In this document: positions 11,556 to 21,552 of the stretch, in pieces
Position numbering within the stretch: the first letter of the stretch is position 1
How the letters are laid out: each line of letters starts with the position of its first letter
Assembly: GCA_022457065.1 (NCBI GenBank)
Contig: JAJGBQ010000003.1
Location: 1,178,001-1,242,000 of the forward strand
Reading direction: 5' to 3'
From: Curvularia sp. ZM96
Lineage: Eukaryota > Ascomycota > Dothideomycetes > Pleosporales > Pleosporaceae
DNA: 64,000 nt
The notes under the pieces: model-generated
Told to the model about the DNA's origin: nothing
Database searches by the model: none
What the model saw: only the letters and a program-made list of their open reading frames with translations
Made by a program: the position numbers and the translations under genes

Positions 11556-12641
11556 ATGTCCTTCATCCCTCGCCATGCATTCCCGGCAATTCCATCGCTG
11601 CCCAGGTCCTACTTTCTGGGCCACCACAAATCTGGGCTGCAAAAGATGAAATCTTTGCTTGCCTCGATCGATCTAGTTATTGAATGCCGCGACTACCGTG
11701 TACCACTGACCTCGCGCAATCCACTCTTTGAGAGCGCTTTGGAGGGCAAGGAGAGGATTGTTGTTTACACGAAAAGGGACTTGGGCGGTGGTTCGCGCGA
11801 CAATCGAAATGAGCAAGTCATTGCCAACTGGCACCATCCAACTACGACCATGTTCGTAAGGAACGGTAAAGATGCAGAGGGGGAAGCCAGTGGTCGCAAG
11901 AGTGTGACGAAACTTCTAGATGTCCTGAGAGAGCATGCGCAGAAGAGATGGAAGCTAGTCGGCCATCGGGTCATGGTTGTGGGCATGCCTAATGTCGGTA
12001 AATCCACGCTACTTAATGCATTGCGTGCCCAAGGCATCGGTAAAGGCAAGGTCGCTGCTACTGGTGCTCAGCCCGGTGTCACACGGAAAGTCAGTAGCAG
12101 CGGTGTCAAGATCATACCGAGCGAGGACGACATGGAGTCAGCGGATGTTGGCTCTAGGAAGAAACTCCAAGGTGTGGGCGGAGGTGTTTACCTCCTTGAC
12201 ACACCAGGAGTGTTCATTCCTTACGTGCCAGACGCAGAAGCAATGATGAAACTAGCCCTGTGCGGCTCTGTAAAGGATACCATCATCCCACCTGTCATGC
12301 TCGCAGACTATCTCCTCTACCATCTCAATCTCCAGTCACCTACGCTCTACTCTGAGTATGCGCCACCCACCAACGACATCATTGAGCTTCTTTCCGAAAT
12401 TGCCAAGAAGACGGGAAGGTTAGGAAAAGGCGGATCTATAGATACAGAAGCGACGTCGTTGTGGATGATACAAAAATGGAGAAGTGGCAACATGGGTCGT
12501 TTCCTACTTGACGCCATCGACGAGACGAGTTTAGAGAAAGCAAAGATGGCCGAAGAAGGTGCTGCACCCAGCTTCAATCAAGCGCGGAAGGCAGAAAGGG
12601 AGAGGCGACGAGAAAGGAACAAAGCACGAGGAGAAAAATGA
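11556..12641 (+). CDS. MTG1: Mitochondrial ribosome-assembly GTPase Mtg1
   Basis: This is a circularly permuted GTPase of the YlqF/RbgA class that acts in mitochondrial large-subunit assembly at the inner membrane. It is one 361-aa exon. The permuted motif order is clear: G4 TKRD at 72-75 comes first, then G1 GMPNVGKST at 143-151, G2 around PGVTR at 173-177, and G3 DTPG at 215-218. The N-terminus is basic and hydroxylated with no acidic residue before about 38, consistent with mitochondrial import. The start MSFIPRHAFP resembles other ascomycete MTG1 proteins. The C-terminus is highly basic (RKAERERRRERNKARGEK), which would suit rRNA contact. No intron is needed. Confidence 0.93.
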   Translation: MSFIPRHAFPAIPSLPRSYFLGHHKSGLQKMKSLLASIDLVIECRDYRVPLTSRNPLFESALEGKERIVVYTKRDLGGGSRDNRNEQVIANWHHPTTTMFVRNGKDAEGEASGRKSVTKLLDVLREHAQKRWKLVGHRVMVVGMPNVGKSTLLNALRAQGIGKGKVAATGAQPGVTRKVSSSGVKIIPSEDDMESADVGSRKKLQGVGGGVYLLDTPGVFIPYVPDAEAMMKLALCGSVKDTIIPPVMLADYLLYHLNLQSPTLYSEYAPPTNDIIELLSEIAKKTGRLGKGGSIDTEATSLWMIQKWRSGNMGRFLLDAIDETSLEKAKMAEEGAAPSFNQARKAERERRRERNKARGEK

Positions 12642-12875
12642 GAAATGAATGCATTAGGCTATGGACCACAACATTTATGATGATCGCTACCCTTACTACT
12701 CTACAAGAGACAAAGGAAAACAGTTACATATCAGTGACCCAATTACAGGCTCAGTCCGCGCCACTGACTCATCCGAATCATGTCCCACATCTCACAGTCA
12801 AGGGGTATCATTGATGCGGATAATAATGACTGCACTGAGGCCTCCGGCCCCCGAGTCAACGCACATATTCTACAC

Positions 12876-15023
12876 CTAAGGCTGAGCCGTAGGCATTGGT
12901 CCAGGCTCAGCAGTATCACTGGGACGGGAAACAACCATGCTGAAAGGGTGAACATCTGGAGGCTCAATGTACGAAGCCTCGGGCAGACGGGGGGCAGTCG
13001 TAGGGTCGATTGTCGGGTAAACAGTGCTAAAAGAGGTAGTCGGCACAGATACGGGGAACGATGCCCTCAGAATAGATACGATGGCCGTTGCAGGTGTCGC
13101 AGAAGGGGCCGCCGATGAAGTCGACACAGCAATCGGCTCGAACGAGGTAGCCGATCCCTCAACAAACTGGAATTCACCCCTTGTGACGGTCGAATATACA
13201 GTCACCGCCGGCGGAAATACACTATTGAACTGCTGCTCCATTATGCTGACTGTCTTGACTGGCGCGATGCTAGTCGCTGTGCGGATCCAGACGGCAATGT
13301 TCTGAGCAACTGGTGACTTATTGCATTTATACAACTTCTTGTGCATTTGCTCAATGCGGACCTCCTGGTTCCATCGCTTGCCCTTGCCCTCCCATTCGGC
13401 AATTGAGCACACGGTGATGCCTGGGTACCAGGGGTTTTGCAGCAAGACGGGTATGTGCCACGAGCGCTTTTGGATCGAGGGCTGTTTTGGCAGCGGGGTG
13501 ACAGTGACAACGGGCTGGATGGTAATAGTCTTGGTGTACATGGGAGCCAGGGGCTTCTCGCCGCAGTCGGCGTGGTGTTTGTAACCCCAGCGGCACTCGA
13601 AGCGGCTGAGTTCCTTGGCGGACTTGGAGTAGCAGGTGTAGCACAGGAGACCGCCAGTCCAGGGGTGCAGCATCCAAACACCGATACGGGGACCCGTCCA
13701 CCACTGGTTTCGCTTGCGAAGTGCGGTAGAATTTCTGAACGAAGTGGAATTTCCGTACGATTCATATTCATGCCCGTCGTCGTCGGAGTCATCGTCAGAC
13801 CAGTCAGAGTCGCTGTCAGAGTCATCAGAGTCATCAGAGTCATTCTCAGCACCCTCAGAACCCTCAGAGTCCTTATTTGAATCAGCAGCGGTTGGAGTGC
13901 CTACGGAATGGACCCGACCATGTGTTGTGTTGGTGACGGGGACCTTATTCACGTCGGCTAGCTTGTGGTGTTCAGCGATGTTGTCACCGAAATCAATGTG
14001 GGCGTCAGGTTCGCTGTCCCTGTCCTTGTACTCGCGGCTGGAGTTGGATTTGGGCTCTACGTCGATATGAGCTGGTCCATGGCGGTTGATGGATCGGGCA
14101 CTGGCGGGTTCAACAGGGCTTTCTGGCCTGCTGTGGTTGAACTCGTGCGTGGAGTTGGGATCGACTATTCCACTAACAATGGCTGGCTCACCATCAGAGT
14201 CTCTCTTGGTCAACTTGTGACTAGAGTTGAAGTTGGGCTTTCCATTGATAGAAACTGGCCCATGAAAATAGACGGACCTGGCACTGACGGGACTGCTGTC
14301 GTTGACCTTGTGTGTCAAGTTGACGTTGCGTTCTCCGTTAATAAAAGCTGGTCCATGGTTGTTGACTGACCTGGCACTGATGTTCTGAGCAGTACCGTTG
14401 GTACTATTGTTACTGGGGTCGATTGTGATTGAGGTGGCGTTGTAACCATTCTGAGCGGCGCCAGAGGCAATGCTATTATTGAACCTCATTGTGCCGTTGG
14501 ATTTGCGAAGTTCGTCAACAACAGCTCTTCCACGGAGGTAAGCACTTGCGACATCAGGGCTGGTCATGTTCAACGCATTAGCTGTCCTGTTCGCTGCTGC
14601 TGGCAGTGCCCAACGGCGGCGCGGCGGCTCGCCATAGATGCACGTAAACGACACCGAAAGGATAGGATCGTTTGCATCCCTCGATGGTATACATAGGTTC
14701 ATGACATCGCCAGGGTCAACAATGATGTCGAGGTACCTCTCCAAGCAGCCATACTGGGTGTAAGCATAGAAGTAGCAACCAGTAGCGCCCTTGTTAATTT
14801 CTCGGGTCCAGTCTCCCAGCGTGGGCTCCGTGAGCTTGATGGACGACCCGCCAAAGGGTATGAGCCTGCAGGCGTCTTTAGGAACATCTACATTGCCTAG
14901 GATGGGTGGCCCATTGCAGTCGCCGGACGTGAAGGGATAAACGCGGATCCACATATGCTTCGCTTGGGCGAAGCTGAGGAAGAGTGCGAAAATCGCACCC
15001 AGGATGCTGAACATGTTGCACAT
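12876..15023 (-). CDS. Large secreted Asn-rich repeat protein with Kex2-type sites
   Basis: I do not recognise a family. A single 715-aa frame starts with a signal peptide, MCNMFSILGAIFALFLSFAQA, cut near residue 21. A start at the second methionine (residue 4) is also possible. An N-terminal cysteine-bearing domain reaches about residue 130. A low-complexity region rich in N-x-S/T sequons follows. It includes three imperfect repeats at roughly 215-345, built on SARS(V/I)xxHGPxxI. Next come an Asp/Ser run (about 390-420) and a Trp/Cys-rich segment with CYTCYSK. The tail is Ser/Thr/Pro-rich. Dibasic KR sites occur in LTKRDS, LRKRNQ and IQKRSW, which Kex2 could cut in the Golgi. The likely location is the cell wall or extracellular space. 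No GPI signal is evident. Confidence 0.75.
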   Translation of the reverse strand: MCNMFSILGAIFALFLSFAQAKHMWIRVYPFTSGDCNGPPILGNVDVPKDACRLIPFGGSSIKLTEPTLGDWTREINKGATGCYFYAYTQYGCLERYLDIIVDPGDVMNLCIPSRDANDPILSVSFTCIYGEPPRRRWALPAAANRTANALNMTSPDVASAYLRGRAVVDELRKSNGTMRFNNSIASGAAQNGYNATSITIDPSNNSTNGTAQNISARSVNNHGPAFINGERNVNLTHKVNDSSPVSARSVYFHGPVSINGKPNFNSSHKLTKRDSDGEPAIVSGIVDPNSTHEFNHSRPESPVEPASARSINRHGPAHIDVEPKSNSSREYKDRDSEPDAHIDFGDNIAEHHKLADVNKVPVTNTTHGRVHSVGTPTAADSNKDSEGSEGAENDSDDSDDSDSDSDWSDDDSDDDGHEYESYGNSTSFRNSTALRKRNQWWTGPRIGVWMLHPWTGGLLCYTCYSKSAKELSRFECRWGYKHHADCGEKPLAPMYTKTITIQPVVTVTPLPKQPSIQKRSWHIPVLLQNPWYPGITVCSIAEWEGKGKRWNQEVRIEQMHKKLYKCNKSPVAQNIAVWIRTATSIAPVKTVSIMEQQFNSVFPPAVTVYSTVTRGEFQFVEGSATSFEPIAVSTSSAAPSATPATAIVSILRASFPVSVPTTSFSTVYPTIDPTTAPRLPEASYIEPPDVHPFSMVVSRPSDTAEPGPMPTAQP

Positions 15024-16105
15024 GGTTGCGAGGCTTTCATTCCGGGTTAGTAGATAGACTAATTATGTATAGAAGTGGAAATGGAGGGATACTCAAGCCA
15101 AGTTGGGATGGCCTAATATGAGCTGAGATATGACTTACGAGGTGCTGTGATGCCCCAGGGGAGTTCAGCCGTCGAAGAACTCTCTCACTGTGTACTCACC
15201 ACAGTTTGGCAAAGAGAGAGAGGCTGGAGAGAAAGTGTTACATAGGAAGATTTATATTGAGATCAGTGTCTAGATACGTACGGGGTTCTCTCCAAGGATT
15301 ACTCGTTGACTTTTCAATCATGCCCTTCACCCTATCAGAATTTTGGTAATTCAAAATCGTTGGTATCAAGTTTGGCTACAAAGGGTCCTTCGATGATAAT
15401 AGCTCACCAATTGGAACTGGGCCAAGAACAAACCAAGGTAGAAGATATTATGTCACCATCGCTACCGCATTAAAATACTCTTTGATCTGATGTGAATAAT
15501 ATTAATGATATTTCCCTGAAACACAGTATAAATCTCGGTTACGTGACGAGACAGGAATTAACTGGACAAAAATACTTCAAAAAAAAGCTGACGATTGTGT
15601 AGTTAACACTACTGTACCTGCGTAGTCGTTGTCTCTAAGCTATTGTTCGAAGCGCAATGCATCAAGTAGCTGTTGTCACCTCAGTCTAACCTGCGTAGCA
15701 AACATCACAACATCAGCTTAGGTTCAACACAAAAGCATGGCGTGCTGAAGTAACATTCAAAGTACCAAGTATAAGACAAACGCTTGGTAAATGGTACCAA
15801 AAAAGTAGTCAACCCACTTTCAATACATGAAAGGGGCTCGATCAATACATCATCAAGACATATCAATATTTCCACGCTGCCACATGCTCAACAAAGCAGA
15901 TGATGACCAAAGACAAGACAAAAAGACGCAGAACGGAATGCATCAATGATACTTGCCATTTTGCATGTGCTCAAACACCGTGCAATGAGTTATCCAGCAG
16001 GTCGCCTTCCCCAAGTCTCCCATACTATGTATAGTCTGACGCCTAAACGCCTCATGCAACTTCAACCAACTACCGCCATGAACTCAGCCTGTGAGGTATG
16101 CACTT
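15024..16105. other. Intergenic region, promoter of the secreted protein gene
   Basis: About 1.1 kb of moderately AT-rich DNA lies upstream of the secreted protein gene and downstream of the ArfGAP gene. I see no supported gene, tRNA or repeat. Confidence 0.45.
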
Positions 16106-17607
16106 CTACCACTCACCCCACTCATCGTCCTTCTTGGCAGCTCCACCCATGCTACCACTTCCGCTACTCTTCTTCATGGCACTTGTTCCAATGCCACTGG
16201 GCTTCTTCTTTTCCATGGTAGCGTTAGTTTTCGCCTCGCCTGCGCTGGCAAACTCGTCCCAAAAGTCTTGCTTGTCCTTTGCCGGTCCCTTGGGTGCCGC
16301 ACCGAAGCTTTCCCAAAAGTCTTTGCGTTCGGGTTCAGGGGCACCACGACGCGCACCAGATGAAGAGTCGTCCCCTTCGACAAACCGGGTGAACTGCGTG
16401 TTGGCGGATGCAACGCCGGATTGGAGGGTCTGGCCCAAGGTGCCTGCAGTGTTACGGGCTTGAGCAGCGAGATCTGCTTCAGCAAGCTGCAAGATAGTCA
16501 GTTATAACGATTCATTAGGCAAAATGGGGTAAACCATACCTTTGCCATGCCAGGCTTCACCCAGCCTTCGTAACCTGTCTTGCCGACCTTGCTCACGCTG
16601 GCGCCCAGCCACCCAAACCCTTTGGTGAGCGCACCAACAGGGTCTTTCTGGAAATCGTCGAGCGCAGGCGGCGCACCGGGCTCGTCGTCCTTCTTCCAAG
16701 AGTCTGGTTCACTGCCGAAACCAGCATATTTTCCTCCCTGGTTTGGGGCAACACCTTCTGGCCTGTTGGCATTCTCCTGACCCATCTTCGCAAAGTATGC
16801 CTCGTTCTTCGACTTCTGTGACATAGCGTTGGTGCCGAGGGCAGGTGATCCAGAGCGCTGAAAGCCTGCATCACCACTCCGTGTCTTGCCCAACGGCGTC
16901 TGGCTTCTGCTTCCTGCTGCACTGGCCCGTCCACTCAACGGTGCCCCCGCGCCCGCTGCAGAAATGTTATCCTTTTTGGGTAACCGCTTGGGCAGGTTGC
17001 TCTTGTCAAACTCCCTGTTCTCGACCTTGCAGCTAAGCCTCTCTTTCCACTCATCGCCCGCCTCCGAATCGTACCGCTCTTGTATGGTCGAGGACTCGAA
17101 TGTGCGCCCTTCCTTGGTGTTCGATTCGTGAGCGTTGAAGAAGTCTTGGAAGGGCTTGTTCCCGCCGGCAGCCATGCGCAAGAGCTCTGAGCCCTTGAAG
17201 GCGTCCATGGTTATGCTGCGGATGAAGGAGATGTGGACACCTAGACCGCGATGGACACCAGAGCAGGAGAGACACATGAAGATACCGAGTTTGGGCGAGG
17301 CCTACAACAAGAGGTATCAGTAAGTCTTGTCCCTGCTCGCGTGCCTGGCTCGAGGGCGGACGGGTGGCTGCGTACCCATTGTGGACTGGGCGCATTGCAG
17401 TCGACGCATTTGTTGTTCTCGTTTGTCTTCTGAATCTCCAGCAACTGCAGATAGAACGGATTAGCTTTTGGTCATTCCCAGCGTCATCGTTCGGCTGTGC
17501 TGTGCTTCCATCTCCGCAATTAACCCCTAGCACCCCCCACCTCCACAGACTGCCAGAGTGCGTACCTTGCTCCGTGTCTCCGGATCCACCTCCCACATTT
17601 TACTCAT
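16106..17607 (-). CDS. GCS1: ADP-ribosylation factor GTPase-activating protein (ArfGAP1/Gcs1 type)
   Basis: This protein stimulates GTP hydrolysis on Arf1 during COPI vesicle cycling at the Golgi. Four exons are modelled: 17566..17607, 17376..17444, 16540..17301 and 16106..16486, giving 417 aa. All junctions are phase 0. The zinc finger is Cys27, Cys30, Cys47 and Cys50 (CVDC ... CLSC). It is followed by the arginine finger Arg55 in SGVHRGLG, then HISFIRSITMD. The C-terminal part has the Trp- and Lys-rich repeats seen in Gcs1-like proteins (KDFWESF, QDFWDEF) and a curvature-sensing type amphipathic region around GFGWLGASVSKVGKTGYEGW. The tail ends DDEWGEW, like other fungal Gcs1 proteins. The symbol is by yeast homology. 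Confidence 0.92.
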
Positions 17608-17765
17608 GATGGGCGACGAAGGATCAATGCGACCGTAAAGAAAAACTATATCGAGGGAAATATTCTGTGGTGTTGGGTGGAAGCGTGGTTGTGGTCGTGG
17701 GTCGCGTTGCGGTCGAGATCCAGGGCTCGAGTGGGCCCGAGTGGGAACGCGTGGCGCGTGTGCAG

Positions 17766-17967
17766 TTGAGCCTCAATTCGAGCCAACAGGAATAGCAGAC
17801 TGAAGTGAGATTAACAAGCTCGAGACTTTAGAAAATTATATAGTTCTAATATAAAAGAGACTATAGATTTTTTACTAGAAAAATTTATAACTAAAGTTTT
17901 TACAGCATTTTCCCCTGCAAGCATGCCTAGTATTCCTAGATGCACAATTTCTCGGGATACCATGTAA
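17766..17967. repeat. Dispersed element, copy 1 (~202 bp)
   Basis: This matches 22321..22524 in the same orientation. Both begin TTGAGCC(T/C)AATTCGAGC and end CTCGGGATACCATGTA, and both are preceded by TGCAG. The copies share long identical blocks, and many of their differences are transitions. On the minus strand copy 1 keeps a short open frame (starting ATGGTATCCCGAGAA) that copy 2 lacks. No terminal inverted repeats are evident, and I cannot assign a transposon class. It sits at the left border of the accessory island. Confidence 0.75.
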
Positions 17968-18169
17968 AGTGCGTCCCTAGGTGAGGAGACACACCGTGTT
18001 GCGAGACAAGTTTGCACTTTAGAACTTCAGCACTACTCTATTTGTAGGTTTGTACAGCTGTTATTCGTCTATACCAACTCAACGGTGATTGCTCTTTACG
18101 ATGATTAGCGTTCGACATAAGTAAATCACGTCGTATAGCTCTAGATATACTCAACAATCACTACATCGG

Positions 18170-21100
18170 TTACACAATTCGCACACTAGCTCTCAACTTC
18201 TTGACACGACTAGTTCGAACCACTCCTACTCCAACCCTTGTGTACTCACCCTCTTTCCTCGTTGGCACAACCACCAGTATGTAGTAGTATTTCTTGCGGG
18301 TGCTCCCATTCGTCTGTCCAACCACAACACAATGATGATCTCCGTGACCGCTCTCGCCGCCTTCAACATCATATTTGATCCACCCTCTTGTTCTTCCGAA
18401 GAAATCGGAGACCGTGGGATGACTACGGTATGGCTTTTGAGTGATGTATTGAAACTTTCCTACATCGGCGATCAACGCAGCAGAGCCGCGCTCGGCGTCA
18501 AAAGCCAGAACTTTGGCCCAGCTAACGGAGCCGTTTGGAATCTCCATAAATTTGATGCCTCCGCTGCATGCCATCCATGACCACGACGGTACTTTTCGGT
18601 CTTTATCGTACACGATGCGCTTCGCGTTACCGTCCGACGCCTGCCACAGTAGATTCCGGTGAAGATGCTCTTGGAAGATGCCATACCTACTGTTCGTGCA
18701 CGGTAGCGCGCGTGCAATGCGGGCCTCTAACCCAGATACTGCAACACATCTATCAGTGTCCGTGCTAATTCCACGCTCCGAGTAATTCTCGAACAGAAAG
18801 TGTATAAATTCCACAGTCCGTGCTGGGCTTGATTCAAGGAGACGGTTGGGAAAGCATGGGTCCAGTAAGAAGTAACTCTTTCGAGGTGAGCTGAAGGGGT
18901 GGGTGACTAGTTAGTAGTCATATGTTAACTTAGATAGAGTAGACTTCTTACCTCCGCATCTTCGTAAGGTTCTCGCAGTGCACTCCTTCTCCACACTCAA
19001 AATAGGTCTGATTGGCGCTGAAGTGGAGAGTCCGTTTTGCTAAGACCCTCTCTTGCATGACCCAAGCTCGCTTGTTGAGCCCGGCTTGTTCCACGTCCTT
19101 CTCGAAGTCATCCATATGGGCGCAGACGCAGACTTGACGACCTATGGCGTCTTGAACACGTATGTATTCAGTGCTTATGTTTCGGGCAAGGAATCCTGCG
19201 TTCGAATCAACAGCCGACGTTGCAGCGATTGTACAATAGGCCGAGGCGAAGACGTCCTCCATACGACCCGCTTCGCGTTTCCAATCATCCACGTTCCACT
19301 GGATGATGCACAGTGAGTCAATCCAGAGATATTCAATGCCTAGCTCCCGGGTCACTCGGACTGCATCCTGAAATGTCTCTGGTAACTCAGAGAGCCTGAA
19401 TCCATTTAGTCGTGCATTATAGTTGCCGTCAGTGGTGCAGAATCGAGGATCGTCCTTTGAAGGGGGATGGTTGCCCCAGCAGTGAGACAACGCAGTATAC
19501 ATCACACCTTCACCCTCCTGAGGGACATGAAGACGTAAAACTTCTAGGTCGGCATTTCCAACGTAGATTAGTCTAGTTGGCAATGCTCCTTGGGATCTGA
19601 CGTCCTGTTGGTTGCAAGCGTGGCTTGTGTCGCACCATTCGAGCCAGCTTCGAAGGAGCGCGAAGTGTGCAGCGCTTTTAGGCTCAGGTAGAACGGGGAA
19701 GCCGATTGGGGTGTCATCTTTGTTGGGGGGCGGGTACTCTATACTCAAGACAGGAGGTAAGCAAGGAGCATTTTTAGCATACCAGAAGAGCTGGGGACAC
19801 TAACCCACGTCAAAACAAAGCCTCAGCATACGCGGACCTCCATGGCCAAGTCGTAGTGCCGCACCATCTCGGATAATGCTAAAGCTAGCGTCCTCGTCCT
19901 CATTTTCGTACTCGTAAAAGCGTTCAGTGGTCCGGACGAGTAGTTTGCAGAGCGCACAGCTTTTCGCGGCGACGCGAACCTCAGGGAGGCGAGCTGGAAG
20001 AGCTCGCTGCTCGGTTACAGGATTTATCAAGACACTACAGCATGCACAGGGGTGGACGGTGCTAGAGTAGTCCTGTAGTTTACGCTCAGGCAAGACCCCA
20101 TGTAGTCTTCTTGCAAAGTCGTTGTCGATAGTGAATGACCAGTCCGGCTATTCCAAGGTTATTGTAATTTGCGCTATGAGCACCGCACCAAAAGAGACTT
20201 ACGGCCTAAAGCACGAGACACGCTGAGGTTAGCCGTTACCTTGCGCGCCCACGTTCGTAGCTCAACTTACATACTACACCATCAGACACACTAAGATTAG
20301 CCGCCACCTCCCTTATCTATATCTATAGCCTAACTTACTCGCTATACTAATATTAGCCACTATCTCGCGTATCCACGCTCATAGCTTGACTTACATACTA
20401 TACCACCAGACATACTAAGATTAGCCATTATCACGCGCATCCACGTTTCTAGCTCGACTTACATCCTACACCAAGATTAGCTACTATCTCACATATTCAC
20501 ATTTGCAGCTAAACTTACTCGCTATACCACCAGATATGCCAAATTTAGCCATCACCTCACACATCTACGTTCACAGGTCGACTTACATCCTACACCACCA
20601 GACGCACTAAGATTAACCACTACTTCGCACATCCACATTCGCAGCTCGACTTACATCCTAGACATGTTAAGGTTAGCCATTGCTTCACGCATCCGCGTTC
20701 GCAGCTTAACTTACATGCTACACCACCAGACATACTAAGGTTAGCTACGGCCCCGCGTACCCACGCTCGCAGATCGACTTACATGCTATACCATCAGACA
20801 CACCAAGGTTAGTTGCCGCCTCTCGTAAGTAGCATGCTCGCAGCTTAACTTACATACTACACCGCCGGACACACCAAAATTAGCCACGACCTCGCGCATC
20901 TATATCTGTAGCTCGACTTACATACTACACCACCAAACACACCAAAATCAGCCTGGCACACCTACATTTGTAGCTCAACTTACATCCTACACCAAGGTTA
21001 GCTACCGCCTCGCGTATCTACCTACGTTTGCAGCTCGACTTACTGTCTACACCAGACATACCACATTTAGCCGTAGCCTCGCGCATCCGCATTCGCAGCT

Positions 21101-21552
21101 CGACTTACATGCTACACCAAGGTTAGCTACTACCTCGCTCGTCTATATTGTAACTCAACTTACATACTACACCGCCAAACACACCAAAATCAGCTTCGCA
21201 CATCCAAATTTGTAACTTAACTTACATCCTACACCAAGGTTAGCTACCGCCTCACGTATCTACCTACGTTCGGAGTTCGACTTACTGTCTACACCAAACA
21301 TGTCAAATCTAGCCGTCGCCTCGCGCATCCACTTTCATAGCTCGACTTACATGCTACAACACCAGACACACCAGGGTTATCATCTGCTCTGTGCCTTGAA
21401 GCCCGTAAGCTTGCTCACCTCCTACAACCATGTTAGTTACCCTCAATGCGCAGAATGTTCACCAGCCCAATGACCCTCTACATATAGTTCAAAGTGCGCT
21501 CGCGTGTTAGACATACGTTGAAGAAATTCTCGTCCCATGCTTTCTTGGACAT
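18170..21552 (-). CDS. HET-domain protein with an array of single-codon exons at its 5' end
   Basis: HET-domain proteins trigger heterokaryon incompatibility, a cell-death response to non-self fusion. Modelled exons: 21517..21552 (12 codons, ATG start), twenty 3-nt exons (see the array entry), 19805..20147, 18952..19738 and 18170..18890, total 648 aa. The twenty-one 5' introns are all phase 0. An N-terminal Cys-rich motif (CACC ... CALC) precedes the HET domain at about 227-385. Three HET landmarks are clear: YTALSHCWG at about 227, YLWIDSLCIIQ at about 283 and RAWVMQERVLAKRTLHF at about 370. The exon 18170..18890 continues with the family's usual C-terminal block, including RYGIFQEHLHRNLLW and VPSWSWMACSGGI. 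There is no ATG in frame within the 343-nt exon before the Cys-rich motif, which supports the need for an upstream start exon. The alternative is that 20148..21516 is removed as one 1.37-kb intron, which also preserves frame. Confidence 0.8.
20203..21421 (-). repeat. Tandem array of 20 intron + 3-nt-exon units
   Basis: Units of 55-71 bp repeat about 20 times. Read on the minus strand, each has TAG, exactly three bases, then GTAAG (GTGAG in the first unit). The 3-nt exons start at plus-strand positions 20203, 20271, 20339, 20395, 20463, 20519, 20587, 20655, 20715, 20783, 20854, 20922, 20984, 21044, 21109, 21164, 21226, 21286, 21351 and 21419. In transcript order the codons are GAG CAT ACA GAT TAT CAT, then ACA GAT TAT TAT CAT CAT, then GAT GAT CGA GAT TAT CGA TAT GCC. 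Introns between them are 52-68 nt. About 15 of 20 contain CTAAC, CTAAT or CTGAT 5-30 nt before the acceptor. The flanking introns are 21422..21516 (95 nt) and 20148..20202 (55 nt). Confidence 0.85.

Noticed and set aside
12876..15023. Fungal RiPP precursor (ustiloxin/dikaritin type)
   Set aside because: The repeats are not regularly bounded by KR sites, the protein is very long and no UstYa-like or peptidase genes are nearby.
19805..20093. HET gene starting at a TTG codon near 20093
   Set aside because: No ATG is in frame there. An in-frame TAG upstream sits exactly at a splice acceptor (AATAG), so the exon extends to 20147 and joins upstream exons.
20203..21421. CRISPR-like array or plain minisatellite
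   Set aside because: The host is a eukaryote, and the units lack an identical repeat with unique spacers. Plain minisatellite does not explain the invariant TAG-NNN-GTAAG spacing or the matching phase of the flanking exons.
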